NCBI RefSeq assembly: GCF_001420695.1 | Contig: NZ_LJJB01000013.1 | Span: 1,519,731 to 1,583,730 of the forward strand | Direction: 5' to 3' | Source: Brevibacillus choshinensis | Lineage (GTDB): Bacteria; Bacillota; Bacilli; Brevibacillales; Brevibacillaceae | DNA length: 64,000 nt | In this document: in pieces, positions 55,768-64,000 of the stretch | Numbering within the stretch: position 1 is the stretch's first letter | Layout: every line of letters begins with the position of its first letter | Made by a program: the position numbers and the translations under genes | Notes under the pieces: generated by a model | What the model saw: only the letters and a program-made list of their open reading frames with translations | What the model was told of the DNA's origin: nothing | Databases searched by the model: none

Positions 55768-56904
55768 CTATACGTCTTCGATCAAACGCGCCAGCAACGC
55801 AGCGCGGACCGATATTTCACCCAGTTCGATACATTCATCCGGCGAGTGCGCAAATCCTCCCTTGGAGCCAAGACCATCCAGAGTAGGGGTACCGCACGCA
55901 GCAGCGAAGTTCCCGTCACTCACTCCGCCTGTCCCCGCTTCCTCGAGAGCGAGCCCCAATTCATTAATACTAATTGATTTGGCCAGCTCAAATAATGCTC
56001 CGGTCTCTTCCGTCCTCTCCATCGGTGGACGTCGGATGCCTCCTGTGACATGTACGCTCGTTCCTGCAAGGGTAGGCTTCAGCTCGCGAATCACCCGTTC
56101 GATCCGCTTTGCCTCCTCCATAGAAACGATTCGTACATCGACTTGTGCCTCCGCATAATCAGCGACTACATTCGAGCCGATCCCGCCACTGACCGTACCG
56201 ACATTGATCGTCGTCCCTCGGTCATAATCAGTCAACGAATGCAGATACTGAATCTGTCGGGACATTTCTTCGATTGCAGAAACCCCTTTTTGGTGATCGA
56301 TTCCAGCATGAGCCGAAACACCATGTACTTGCAGGGTAAAGTGTGCACTCCCTTTTCGCCACGTCTTCAATGCACCTTTGGGTTCAGTCGGGGGCTCCAT
56401 GACAAAGCTGGCGATCGATCGCAACGCTTCCTCCTCCACCAATGTACGAGAAGTGGGACTGCCGATTTCCTCATCACTGCTGAGAAGGAGGACGATCTTT
56501 TTATCTTTCGGCAAGCGGTCGAGCTGTACCAAGGCACGCATCGCGAACATGGCCTGTAGCACGCCAGCTTTCATGTCGTAAACGCCCGGACCGTACGCTT
56601 TGCCGTCCTGTATAGTGAAAGGTCGACGAGCCGCTTCTCCTTTTAGCCACACCGTATCGTAGTGACCGATTATCAGCACTTGTCGTTCCCCGTTTCCCAA
56701 TGTGCAGCGCACCTGATCGCCATAAGTCGGGTTCGGAATCAGCTCAGCTGTTCCTCCCGTCAAGCGCTGAAATTGAAGGGCGTACCACCCTGCCATCCGG
56801 TCACCTAACACTTTATCCCGTGATGGGGAATCCATGTTTACCGATTCTTCGAGCAACTGCAGAAAGTGTGTCATGTTGTCTTGTAAATACGTGTGAATTG
56901 ACAT
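55768..56904 (-). CDS. M20-family metallopeptidase
   Basis: 378-residue zinc exopeptidase or amidohydrolase, closest in style to glutamate carboxypeptidase (CPG2). Metal ligands are seen in VLIIGHYDTVW, GPGVYDMKAG, LLLSSDEEIGSPTSR and the C-terminal FAHSPDECIELG; the dimerisation domain holds HFTLQVHGVSAHAGIDHQKGVSAIEE. It is the last gene of an ABC import operon, which suggests it deacylates or cleaves the imported compound. Confidence 0.9.
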   Translation of the reverse strand: MSIHTYLQDNMTHFLQLLEESVNMDSPSRDKVLGDRMAGWYALQFQRLTGGTAELIPNPTYGDQVRCTLGNGERQVLIIGHYDTVWLKGEAARRPFTIQDGKAYGPGVYDMKAGVLQAMFAMRALVQLDRLPKDKKIVLLLSSDEEIGSPTSRTLVEEEALRSIASFVMEPPTEPKGALKTWRKGSAHFTLQVHGVSAHAGIDHQKGVSAIEEMSRQIQYLHSLTDYDRGTTINVGTVSGGIGSNVVADYAEAQVDVRIVSMEEAKRIERVIRELKPTLAGTSVHVTGGIRRPPMERTEETGALFELAKSISINELGLALEEAGTGGVSDGNFAAACGTPTLDGLGSKGGFAHSPDECIELGEISVRAALLARLIEDV

Positions 56905-56919
56905 AGTGCCTCTTCTTCC

Positions 56920-57720
56920 TTAGTGGGATTGGGAATTGAGTCCGAATAGGCGCTCCAGTCCATACACTTTTTCCAGCAAGATGATAAACACCAGACTCAG
57001 CAAAATAACCACGGACGAGATGGAAGCCACCAATGGGTCCAGCGTTTCCTGCATGTAGGTGAATATCGCAAGTGGTAGCGTCGTCGTGTCCGGTGCCACC
57101 AAAAAGAGCGAAACCGTCACGTTATCAAACGACGTCAAGAACGAGAAAATCATTCCGGACACGATAGCTGGCCGGAGCAATGGCAGTGTAATGTCCCAGA
57201 ATACCCGAAACGGGTGCGCTCCTAGCATGTATCCCGCTTTTTCCAGCGTGTAGTCAAAGGAGCTAAGCCCAGTCAATACGAGCCGCACCACATACGGAAT
57301 GGAAATCAGGATGTGCGCGAGCAAGAGACCGGTAAACGTTCCCGCGATGCCGAGCCGCGTAAAGAATAACAAAGCCGAGATCCCGATGATGAGGGACGGA
57401 ACGGTGAGGGGAGAAAGCATCAAAGCATTGAGTACCCCACTACCGCGAAACTTGTATTTGGACAAGGCAAAGGCCGCGAGTGTGCCCAAGAAAGTCGCGA
57501 GCACAGCCGTGATGGCTGCCAGCTTGAGACTTGTCCAGAGCGAATCGATAAACTCAGGCCTGTCCAAAATCATCGTATACCATTGCCAGGAAAAGCCCTC
57601 TGGCGGAAAAGCCAGATAGCCTGCGGCCGTAAACGAGCTGGGAATGATGACCAAAAACGGCAGATTGACCAGAAGCAGCACCACAAAGGTAATGAGCCCA
57701 AGTACGTTGATTTTTTTCAT
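56920..57720 (-). CDS. ABC permease, PotC type
   Basis: 266 residues, six transmembrane segments with the EAA loop LEKAGYMLGAHPFRVFWDITLPLLRPAIVSG. Second membrane subunit of the spermidine/putrescine-class importer. Its ATG overlaps the previous permease stop (ATGA). Confidence 0.9.
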   Translation of the reverse strand: MKKINVLGLITFVVLLLVNLPFLVIIPSSFTAAGYLAFPPEGFSWQWYTMILDRPEFIDSLWTSLKLAAITAVLATFLGTLAAFALSKYKFRGSGVLNALMLSPLTVPSLIIGISALLFFTRLGIAGTFTGLLLAHILISIPYVVRLVLTGLSSFDYTLEKAGYMLGAHPFRVFWDITLPLLRPAIVSGMIFSFLTSFDNVTVSLFLVAPDTTTLPLAIFTYMQETLDPLVASISSVVILLSLVFIILLEKVYGLERLFGLNSQSH

Positions 57721-58559
57721 GATGCAAACACCTCTTTGTACCTCTTGGTTTCAATCAGCTTGGTGTACAAGGTAACCAACACGATGGTGCTGCCCAATAG
57801 CAGGAAGGCGAGTGCCGCACCCAATGGCCAATTCAAGGTAGCCATGATTTGCTCGTACGCAATCACTGGCATGACTTTGACCGATGTTCCGCCCATCAAA
57901 GCAGGTGTCACAAAAGCGCTCATCGACAGGCTGAATACCAGCGTCGTTCCTGCAATAATACCAGGCAGACTGAGCGGCAGCGTCACGCTGAAAAACGTGC
58001 GGACTCGTGAGGCACCGAGAATCGATGCCGCTTTGTTTAACGATGGATCGATGGCATACATGCTCGTCGCGATAGCAAGCACCATGTACGCGATAAACGA
58101 GTCGGTCAGACCGATAACCACACCCAGCTCGTTGTACAGCAGCCGAAGTGGTTGTTCGATGATGCCGAGCGCGATTAAGCTCTCATTGATCCAGCCTTTT
58201 TCCCCTAGCACAACGACCCAACCGAAGTTGCGGATAACTACGCTAATTAGATGGGGTGCGAGGATTAACATCGTGACAATCCCGCGCATCTTTCCTGTCG
58301 CTTGTGCCATGTACATCGCAACTGGATAGCCGAGCACTAGCGTAGCGAGTACGGTCCAGAGACTAACACGGATCGTCCGCCACAAGATTTGCACATAGAA
58401 CGGATCTTGCACAAACAACGCGTAATTTTGCACGGAAAAGGCTTCATTTTCATCCTGAAAGCTGAGCAAGAGCATCAGGAGCATGGGAATCAGGAAGACA
58501 CCCAGCAGAATAATCATGGCTGGAGCTGTCAGCAGTGTAATCGAGAGACGTTTGCTCAT
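57717..58559 (-). CDS. ABC permease, PotB type
   Basis: 280 residues, six transmembrane segments; EAA loop NKAASILGASRVRTFFSVTLPLSLPGIIAG. It begins four bases after the ATPase stop and overlaps the PotC-type gene. Confidence 0.9.
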   Translation of the reverse strand: MSKRLSITLLTAPAMIILLGVFLIPMLLMLLLSFQDENEAFSVQNYALFVQDPFYVQILWRTIRVSLWTVLATLVLGYPVAMYMAQATGKMRGIVTMLILAPHLISVVIRNFGWVVVLGEKGWINESLIALGIIEQPLRLLYNELGVVIGLTDSFIAYMVLAIATSMYAIDPSLNKAASILGASRVRTFFSVTLPLSLPGIIAGTTLVFSLSMSAFVTPALMGGTSVKVMPVIAYEQIMATLNWPLGAALAFLLLGSTIVLVTLYTKLIETKRYKEVFAS

Positions 58560-58562
58560 CCG

Positions 58563-59654
58563 TCATCCCCTCTCTGCCGGCATGACCAGCACATCTTCCG
58601 CATTCCATTGGCAAAATACCTTGGTACCCAGTTCACGTTCAGCCGACTTGTCGCTCATCTGCACTTTGACTGACAAGGTGTGGCCGCCCGCACGCACTTC
58701 GCACTCGGTATAAGACCCGAGGAACGAGGCCAGCTGTAAATGACCTTCCACCTGATTGATTCCCGCACCAGCCGTATCGGTCAGCGTGATTTTCTCCGGT
58801 CGTACGAAGACGATCACCTTTTGCTTGGGGGCAAACCCGACTTGCTGCTTGCCCGCATGAATGGTCATCCCTTCTTTTGTTCGAACGATGAGACGATCAC
58901 CTTCGACACTGACCACTTCGCCTTCCATTCGGTTTGTTTTCCCGATGAACGTATGCACGAACTCCGAAGCTGGTTGATTGTAAATCTCCAGCGGTGTGCC
59001 AATCTGCTCCACAAAGCCGTGGTTCAATACAACGATCCTGTCCGATAGGGACAAAGCTTCCTCTTGATCGTGTGTAACAAAAATCGTCGTGACACCGATT
59101 TCCTGATGCAGGCGCTTCAGCTCGTCGCGCAGTTCCTCGCGCAGCTTGGCATCCAGGTTGCTGAGAGGTTCATCCAACAGCAGTAAGGACGGCTCGATGA
59201 CCAATGCCCGCGCGATCGCGATCCGTTGGCGCTGACCCCCGGATAGCTGCTTGGGGTAGCGGTCTGCGACATTCGGTAGCTTCACCAGCTCCAGCACCCG
59301 TTTTACCCGCTCCTGCATTTCGGATTTGCTCACTTTTCTCAGCTTCAAGCCGTACGCGATGTTTTCTGCCACGGTCATGTGTGGGAAGAGAGAGTAGGTC
59401 TGGAACACCATCCCCAGCTCCCGCTTGTAAGGGGGAACGCCGTTCATGCGTTGCCCCTTGATCAGCAAATCACCGCCATCCGGGTCCAGAAAACCAGCAA
59501 TCATGTTCAGGGTCGTGGTTTTACCGCAACCAGATGGCCCGAGGAAAGAAATAAACTCGCCTTGTTCCACCTGCAGGTTGAAGTCTTGAACCACGACATT
59601 GTTTTGAAATTTTTTCATGATGCCGCGTAGTTCGACGTCAATCACCTTGGTCAC
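58563..59654 (-). CDS. ABC importer ATPase, PotA type
   Basis: 363 residues. Walker A GPSGCGKTTTLNMIAG, signature QLSGGQRQRIAIARALVIEP, Walker B LLLDEPLSNLD, switch His in FVTHDQEEALSL, and a C-terminal TOBE/OB domain (FVRPEKITLTD). GTG start. It lies between the binding-protein and permease genes. The order SBP-ATPase-permease-permease is typical for polyamine, thiamine, iron or opine importers of this class. Confidence 0.93.
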   Translation of the reverse strand: MTKVIDVELRGIMKKFQNNVVVQDFNLQVEQGEFISFLGPSGCGKTTTLNMIAGFLDPDGGDLLIKGQRMNGVPPYKRELGMVFQTYSLFPHMTVAENIAYGLKLRKVSKSEMQERVKRVLELVKLPNVADRYPKQLSGGQRQRIAIARALVIEPSLLLLDEPLSNLDAKLREELRDELKRLHQEIGVTTIFVTHDQEEALSLSDRIVVLNHGFVEQIGTPLEIYNQPASEFVHTFIGKTNRMEGEVVSVEGDRLIVRTKEGMTIHAGKQQVGFAPKQKVIVFVRPEKITLTDTAGAGINQVEGHLQLASFLGSYTECEVRAGGHTLSVKVQMSDKSAERELGTKVFCQWNAEDVLVMPAERG

Positions 59655-59662
59655 GTTGACAC

Positions 59663-60781
59663 CTACTTTCCTGTGTTGGGTGCGATTTCTTTATTGAAGC
59701 GATCCAGCCAGTTCGAGGTTTCTTTACTGATCACGCCATAGTCGAAGTTCACTACTTTGGAACGGTCGAATTCCAGCGTTTTTGCGATGTCGTCCGGTAG
59801 CTTAACCGGAGTAGCTGGGTTGTAGTACAGCTTGGTTGCATACATGGTTTGGACATCATCTGTCAGCAAAAAGTCGATAAACGCTTTAGCTGCTTGCGGA
59901 TGCTTTGCCCCTTTTACCAAAGTCGCAACGTTTGGCACGATGTTTCCACCCTCTTCTGGGAAGACAAACTCCACCGGCAATCCTGTTTCTTTTTGCGTCA
60001 GGCTGCGAGCCATTGTCCATGTGGTGTAGGCTGCGCTCTTGTTTTGCAGGTTTTGCTGAAGCTGTGCGGCACTCTTCGCAAAAGTAGGCATGTACCCTGC
60101 GATGGTCGCCATCTTTTGGAACCCAGGCTCGATGCTCGTCTCCGATCCACCGTTGGCATAAGCCAGCATGATCATGGTCGAGCGGCCAAAGTTGCTCGCT
60201 ACGTCTGTCATTGTGATGTTGCCTTTTACCTCAGGCTTGGTCAAATCGTTCCAAGACTTCGGTACAGGCAGATTCTTTTCTTTTACCAGCTCGGTATTAT
60301 AGGTAATTCCCATCGGCGTGAAGTTGACGACGACACCGCTATCTTCTTTCATCTTCAGGTCTTCCGGTACGTTCTTCATGTTCGGAATATCTGTCGCGGA
60401 GACGGTTTCCCACAAGCCCTCTTGGCGACCTTTTTCTTGCTCGCCGCCTTCTACGATCGTCAAGTCAATTTGTGGAGAGTTTTTCTGTGCTTTGACTTTC
60501 GCTACGATTTCGGTGGAAACACCGGAGACATAAGTCAGTTTCACGTTCGGATATTTTTCATTGAACTTTTTGAAGAACTCGTCTTTCATCAGCTTTTCTA
60601 CTGTAGCGCCATTACCTGCTACTACGAGCGTGTCCTCCAACTGAACCTGTGCTGGTGCGCTGTCTTTTGATCCAGCAGGCTGTGCTGGTGCGGATGATTG
60701 TGGTGCTGGCGAGCCACAGCCCGCGAGCAAAGATCCTGTCAGAGCAAAAATGGAGAGTACGGATAATGCCTTTTTCTTCAC
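59663..60781 (-). CDS. Extracellular binding lipoprotein of the PotABCD-like importer
   Basis: 372 residues, lipobox LLAGC (cysteine at about 22), Ser/Pro/Ala linker, then a family 1/PotD-like binding fold (LVVAGNGATVEKLMKDEFFKKFNEKYPNVKLTYV, IDLTIVEGGEQEKGRQEG, GANVATLVKGAKHPQAAKAFIDFLL in outline). It is first in the operon and divergent from the IclR gene. The ligand is not evident. Confidence 0.9.
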   Translation of the reverse strand: MKKKALSVLSIFALTGSLLAGCGSPAPQSSAPAQPAGSKDSAPAQVQLEDTLVVAGNGATVEKLMKDEFFKKFNEKYPNVKLTYVSGVSTEIVAKVKAQKNSPQIDLTIVEGGEQEKGRQEGLWETVSATDIPNMKNVPEDLKMKEDSGVVVNFTPMGITYNTELVKEKNLPVPKSWNDLTKPEVKGNITMTDVASNFGRSTMIMLAYANGGSETSIEPGFQKMATIAGYMPTFAKSAAQLQQNLQNKSAAYTTWTMARSLTQKETGLPVEFVFPEEGGNIVPNVATLVKGAKHPQAAKAFIDFLLTDDVQTMYATKLYYNPATPVKLPDDIAKTLEFDRSKVVNFDYGVISKETSNWLDRFNKEIAPNTGK

Positions 60782-60815
60782 TAGTGTTCAACCCCCGATT
60801 TTTCTAAGTTGTTCA

Positions 60816-60858
60816 CGAATAGAGAACGCTGTTTGCTATTCGAGAACGATAGCGCTAT
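60816..60858. promoter_or_regulatory. Overlapping dyads in the divergent promoter region
   Basis: CGAATAG/CTATTCG (60816-60842), GCTAT/ATAGC (60835-60853) and a perfect ATAGCGCTAT (60849-60858) overlap, with GAGAACG repeated. They lie just upstream of the binding-protein gene and opposite the IclR gene, where an IclR dimer or tetramer would bind. Confidence 0.5.
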
Positions 60859-60923
60859 ACTATCACAAAAGAAACTGACTATTCAAGGTAGTCATATAAA
60901 AAAAACCATTAGCTCAATTCTAA

Positions 60924-60937
60924 GAGTAAGCGTTTCC
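60924..60937 (+). promoter_or_regulatory. cre-like box upstream of the IclR gene
   Basis: AGTAAGCGTTTCCT matches the cre consensus at 13 of 14 positions, nine bases before a TAGAAT -10-like sequence (60946-60951). Confidence 0.45.
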
Positions 60938-60983
60938 TTGTTATGGTAGAATAAGAGCAATGAGCTTCAAAGGAGACGGTTTC

Positions 60984-61739
60984 ATGGATCAAGTGCTCTC
61001 TTCTGTCCGCAACAGCTGCAGGCTGTTAAAAATTTTTCTCGATTCACCAAAAGAACTCGGAGTGACGGAATTAAGCAAAATGCTTGAAATGTCAAAGGGA
61101 GCCGTGCACAAACTGCTATCTACTCTGGAGTCCGAAGGGTTTATCCGCCAAAATGAAAAAACCAAGCAGTACACGCTTGGTTACACACTTCTGGAGCTAG
61201 GCACGAAAGTATTGAAGAATCACGACATCGTCGATTTTTCGATGCCTTTTTTAAATCGCCTTGTCTCCCGTACCAATGAACTAGTCGTCCTGTGCGTAAA
61301 GGATGCGCGGGATGCTATCTACGTGGCGAAAGTGGACTCTCCTCACCCGATTCGATTTACCGTCGAATCCTTTCGGCGATTCCCTCTTTACTCGACCACG
61401 GCTGCGCGTGTTTTGCTCGCCTACCAGCCAAAGGAATTCCAGGATGAAATCCTCGAGGAGACGCTCAAAACGTACACACCTTACTCGTACACCTCTGTCG
61501 ATTCCATCAAGGAAGATCTGCTGGTGATCAAGGAACGTGGCTACGAAATCAGCTCCAATCGCCGCAATAACGGCGTAACGGGCATCGCGGCTCCGATCTT
61601 TGACGCCTCTGGTCAGGTGACAGCCTCCATCAGTGTCATCGGACCATCCGATCGTGTCCTTCCGCAACAAGAAGACATCCTGCACGAAACACTGGAAACC
61701 GTTCAGGAAATGTCCGCACAGCTCGGCTATCGCTCTTGA
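60984..61739 (+). CDS. IclR-family transcriptional regulator
   Basis: 251 residues: winged helix at the N-terminus (LGVTELSKMLEMSKGAVHKLLSTLESEGFIRQNEKTKQYTLG in outline) and the IclR effector domain (YSTTAARVLLAY, GYEISSNRRNNGVTGIAAPIFDASGQVTASISVIGPSDR). AAAGGAG selects the ATG at 60984. It is divergent from the ABC importer operon, which it most likely regulates in response to the imported compound. Confidence 0.92.
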   Translation: MDQVLSSVRNSCRLLKIFLDSPKELGVTELSKMLEMSKGAVHKLLSTLESEGFIRQNEKTKQYTLGYTLLELGTKVLKNHDIVDFSMPFLNRLVSRTNELVVLCVKDARDAIYVAKVDSPHPIRFTVESFRRFPLYSTTAARVLLAYQPKEFQDEILEETLKTYTPYSYTSVDSIKEDLLVIKERGYEISSNRRNNGVTGIAAPIFDASGQVTASISVIGPSDRVLPQQEDILHETLETVQEMSAQLGYRS

Positions 61740-61743
61740 CGTC

Positions 61744-61789
61744 AAAACACCTCCTGCGCCCTATATGATCGGGGTACGGGAGGTGTTTT
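61744..61789. terminator. Bidirectional terminator between iclR-type and azlD genes
   Basis: AAAACACCTCC and GGAGGTGTTTT arms between convergent genes. Confidence 0.85.
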
Positions 61790-61817
61790 CTGTTGCACTA
61801 CCGCTTTACTGTGCCTT

Positions 61818-62141
61818 TTACATCCATTGTGCCAGCTGGCGCCAAAGCGCAATCACGACGACTCCTGCCAGCAACGCCCACACAATTTGCTTTTTCCATA
61901 GCCCTACAGCGAGGGCGGCCACTCCTGCTACGAGGTATTCCGGGCTCCATTCCCCTTTTGGTGTGTGAAATAGGATCGGTGGAATGGTCATGGAGCTAAA
62001 CACTCCTACCGGCACCATCGCCAGTCCCCGCTTCAACCAATCGGGTATGTCCCAACGAGAGCTGATCAGGAGCATCGGAAAGCGAGTCAAATAAGTGATC
62101 AAAGCCATTAATCCGATATACAGCAGGATTTTATCGTTCAC
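61818..62141 (-). CDS. azlD: AzlD-family membrane protein
   Basis: 107 residues, about four transmembrane segments, small partner of AzlC in branched-chain amino acid export. Typical start MNDKILLYIGLMALITYLTRFPMLLI. GTG start inside the last codons of azlC (11-base overlap). Confidence 0.88.
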   Translation of the reverse strand: MNDKILLYIGLMALITYLTRFPMLLISSRWDIPDWLKRGLAMVPVGVFSSMTIPPILFHTPKGEWSPEYLVAGVAALAVGLWKKQIVWALLAGVVVIALWRQLAQWM

Positions 62142-62808
62142 CGCTCACCGCCCCAATCACCACTGCCGTCAATGTTCCTGTAATGACCGCTACCGTCGCT
62201 CCACCCAAGGCATACCCGATACACGCTACGAGGGCAGCACAACCGGCCACTTTGACATGAAAAGACGACACCAAATTGACAGCGAGGAAACCGAGAAATG
62301 TTGCCACGAAAGCAAAATCAAGTCCATAGGCTTCCGTCTGGGTAAAGACAGCTCCAAACCAAGCCCCCACAAACGTGCTGATGTTCCAGATCAAATAATC
62401 GGCCGCACTGGCTCCAGCAAAATAAGACAGGCTCGGCTTTTCCCCTGCTGACAAATACGTCGCTTTCAGAGCGTACGTCTCATCATTGAGCCATCCTCCC
62501 ATGAGCGCGAGCTTCCATGGCGCGGTCCCCCGAAATTTTGGCCCGAGCGACAGCCCGTACAACAGATGGCGGGCATTTAGCAATAACGTCGACACGAGGA
62601 TCGGCCAGCCTACGATTCCTTGTGAAATGAGTCCGACTGCTGCAAATTGAGAGGAACCGGCATTGACTAGCAAGGAAAACAGCATCGCTTCCGTCACTCC
62701 CAGGCCCGCTTGCCTCGCCAGGATACCAAATACCAATCCATCTACGATCCCCGCCGCAGCTACGGGGAAGATCTGTTTCATTCCTTTTGCAAATGATGCA
62801 TACGACAA
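62131..62808 (-). CDS. azlC: AzlC-family branched-chain amino acid exporter subunit
   Basis: Large subunit of AzlCD: FAKGMKQIFPVAAAGIVDGLVFGILARQAGLG, NAGSSQFAAVGLISQG, LLNARHLLYGLSLGPKF and WLNDETYAL are family blocks. About six or seven transmembrane segments. The frame is open up to 62916, but upstream sequence would overlap the MocR gene; a TTG at 62808 behind GGGAGAGCAGG gives a normal N-terminus. Start uncertain. Confidence 0.85.
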   Translation of the reverse strand: MSYASFAKGMKQIFPVAAAGIVDGLVFGILARQAGLGVTEAMLFSLLVNAGSSQFAAVGLISQGIVGWPILVSTLLLNARHLLYGLSLGPKFRGTAPWKLALMGGWLNDETYALKATYLSAGEKPSLSYFAGASAADYLIWNISTFVGAWFGAVFTQTEAYGLDFAFVATFLGFLAVNLVSSFHVKVAGCAALVACIGYALGGATVAVITGTLTAVVIGAVSGER

Positions 62809-62869
62809 GCTGCCTGCTCTCCCTTCTCTACACACACTATCTTTTATCCCTGACCAGACCCTTCTGCTC

Positions 62870-64000
62870 TTACGAAAAATAAGGCTTCCACACTCTCGAA
62901 AGCAACCGAATGCCATCCTCCATATCTTCTATAGACTGACCACCAAAGCCAAATTGAAAGGAGGGCAGCGCATTCGGCGCAGGGCTGATCCACTTGTGGC
63001 AAGCCGGATGGACGCGGATTCCTGCCGTTTCGGCGATCTTGGCCAGCTCTTTGGAACTGCATGAACTATGTACTTCCACCGTCACTGACATCCCTGCATC
63101 ATGGCCCGTGATGCGTATGTGAGCACCGAGTTCTTCTTGCAAAATGTGCAGCATCGCTTCATGTTTTTTGCGATACAACGTCCTCATTTTTCGAATATGC
63201 CTCGCCCAATCTCCATGCTTCATGAACAGCGCCAACGTCTCCTGATGGATGCGCGAAGCAGATTGATCGAATTCTACGAGCCTAGTTTGATAGATGGACA
63301 GCAAAGAATGAGGAAGGACCATGTAGCTGATCCGAATGGTCGGTAGGAGTGCCTTGGAAAACGTGCCTAAATAGATGACACGCCCTTCTGTATCCAGCCC
63401 TTGCAGGGATGGGATTGGCCGACCGCTATAACGAAATTCTCCATCGTAATCATCTTCCATGATGTAGCTTTCCGTTCGATTCGCCCAATGCAGCAGCTTG
63501 AGACGTTTCGCATACGGCATGACGATACCAGTCGGGTCCTGATGGGAAGGCGTGATGTAAACGAGTCTGGCGCCACTATTCCCCAGCGCCTCTACATCGA
63601 TGCCATCCTCCTCCAAAGGAATCGGCTGGATCTCAAATCCCAAATGCCGAAACACCGCACGCACTCCATTGTATCCGGGGTCCTCCATCGCAACAGCTTG
63701 TCCACGCAAGCCAAACAGGAGGCCGAGAAGCGTGATCATGACCTGCGTTCCCGCTCCGATCACGATTTGTTCGGCTGTCGCCTGTACACCGCGGGCTTGT
63801 CTGAGATAACGGGCGATTTCCTCCCGTAACGATAGCTCTCCCTGACGATCTCCATAGTAAAGAACACTCTGGTTTTCTTGCTGCATACATTGATTCGTAT
63901 ATCTGCGCCATCCTTCAAATGGGAAATGCTCCGCATCGACCTGCGCTTGATGAAAATCATAGCGAATCGAAGGAACGGGCTCACTCCGTACTTCTACAGC
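62870..64000 (-). CDS. MocR/PdxR-type regulator, aminotransferase part (N-terminus beyond window)
   Basis: The frame enters from the right edge (VEVRSEPVPSIRYDFHQAQVDAEHFPFEGWRR...) and continues through an aminotransferase class I fold, so only the GntR helix-turn-helix part is missing. The PLP lysine is in IYLGTFSKALLPTIRISYMVLP, with YNGVRAVF, TPSHQDPTGIVMP and IMEDDYDGEFRYSGRPIPSLQG as cofactor-pocket blocks. Such regulators sense PLP or amino compounds. It lies upstream of azlCD on the same strand and might control it. Confidence 0.9.
   Translation of the reverse strand, partial: AVEVRSEPVPSIRYDFHQAQVDAEHFPFEGWRRYTNQCMQQENQSVLYYGDRQGELSLREEIARYLRQARGVQATAEQIVIGAGTQVMITLLGLLFGLRGQAVAMEDPGYNGVRAVFRHLGFEIQPIPLEEDGIDVEALGNSGARLVYITPSHQDPTGIVMPYAKRLKLLHWANRTESYIMEDDYDGEFRYSGRPIPSLQGLDTEGRVIYLGTFSKALLPTIRISYMVLPHSLLSIYQTRLVEFDQSASRIHQETLALFMKHGDWARHIRKMRTLYRKKHEAMLHILQEELGAHIRITGHDAGMSVTVEVHSSCSSKELAKIAETAGIRVHPACHKWISPAPNALPSFQFGFGGQSIEDMEDGIRLLSRVWKPYFS

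Overview
The window looks like chromosomal DNA of a Gram-positive, endospore-former-type Bacillota, most likely Brevibacillus or a close Paenibacillaceae relative (inference; no 16S rRNA is present). The grounds are strong AGGAGG-type ribosome sites with frequent GTG and TTG starts, many lipoproteins with lipobox signals, GatCAB, a PcrB/PcrA/LigA/CamS gene block, CcpA-type cre boxes and GlpP antitermination. I saw no rRNA, tRNA, CRISPR array or prophage.

Layout. 1-4.1 kb: a truncated peptide-type binding lipoprotein, then glycerol catabolism (glpP, glpD with a terminator-containing leader). 4.1-6.4 kb: an AT-rich patch with a decayed nuclease remnant, an orphan lipoprotein and tiny ORFs. 6.6-20.4 kb: rlmCD, dgkB, glcK, an EamA exporter, natAB, two orphan proteins, an ECF sigma factor fused to a large C-terminal domain, gatCAB and psd. 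20.6-24.2 kb: a PAS-GGDEF diguanylate cyclase, a TagO/WecA-type transferase and P5C dehydrogenase behind a sigma-54-type promoter. 24.2-25.06 kb: a gene-free, hairpin-rich stretch that may encode a structured RNA. 25-31.5 kb: camS, a BNR-repeat lipoprotein, ligA and pcrA. 31.6-33.5 kb: a VanW protein and a secreted glycerophosphodiesterase behind PhoP-like boxes. 33.6-42 kb: an mglBAC sugar importer beside a binding-protein/YesM kinase/YesN regulator sensing system. 42-44.9 kb: TPR protein, pcrB, yerC, yerB. 45-49.8 kb: an OmpR/kinase pair split by a TnpB-only IS200/IS605-type element and followed by an IS3-family element. 49.8-55.7 kb: DinB, GNAT, a Tritrichomonas-type IMP dehydrogenase, an aldo/keto reductase and a MerR/MFS pair. 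55.7-61.7 kb: a polyamine-type ABC importer with an M20 peptidase and a divergent IclR regulator. 61.8-64 kb: AzlCD and a truncated MocR-type regulator.

How it fits together. From memory of the B. subtilis 168 map, yerB-yerC-pcrB-pcrA-ligA-camS, gatCAB and dgkB-rlmCD lie in the same relative order. Here pcrB and pcrA are separated by about 11 kb of sugar transport/sensing, TPR, VanW and phosphodiesterase genes. Glycerol and glycerophosphodiester use (glpD/glpP, glpQ), glucose phosphorylation (glcK) and sugar uptake (mgl) form a carbon theme, and several promoters carry cre-like boxes. The best-resolved anomaly is the TnpB element: removing 45712-47081 restores an ATGA stop/start overlap between the regulator and kinase genes, which fixes both ends, the TTCAT target motif and the expected guide.
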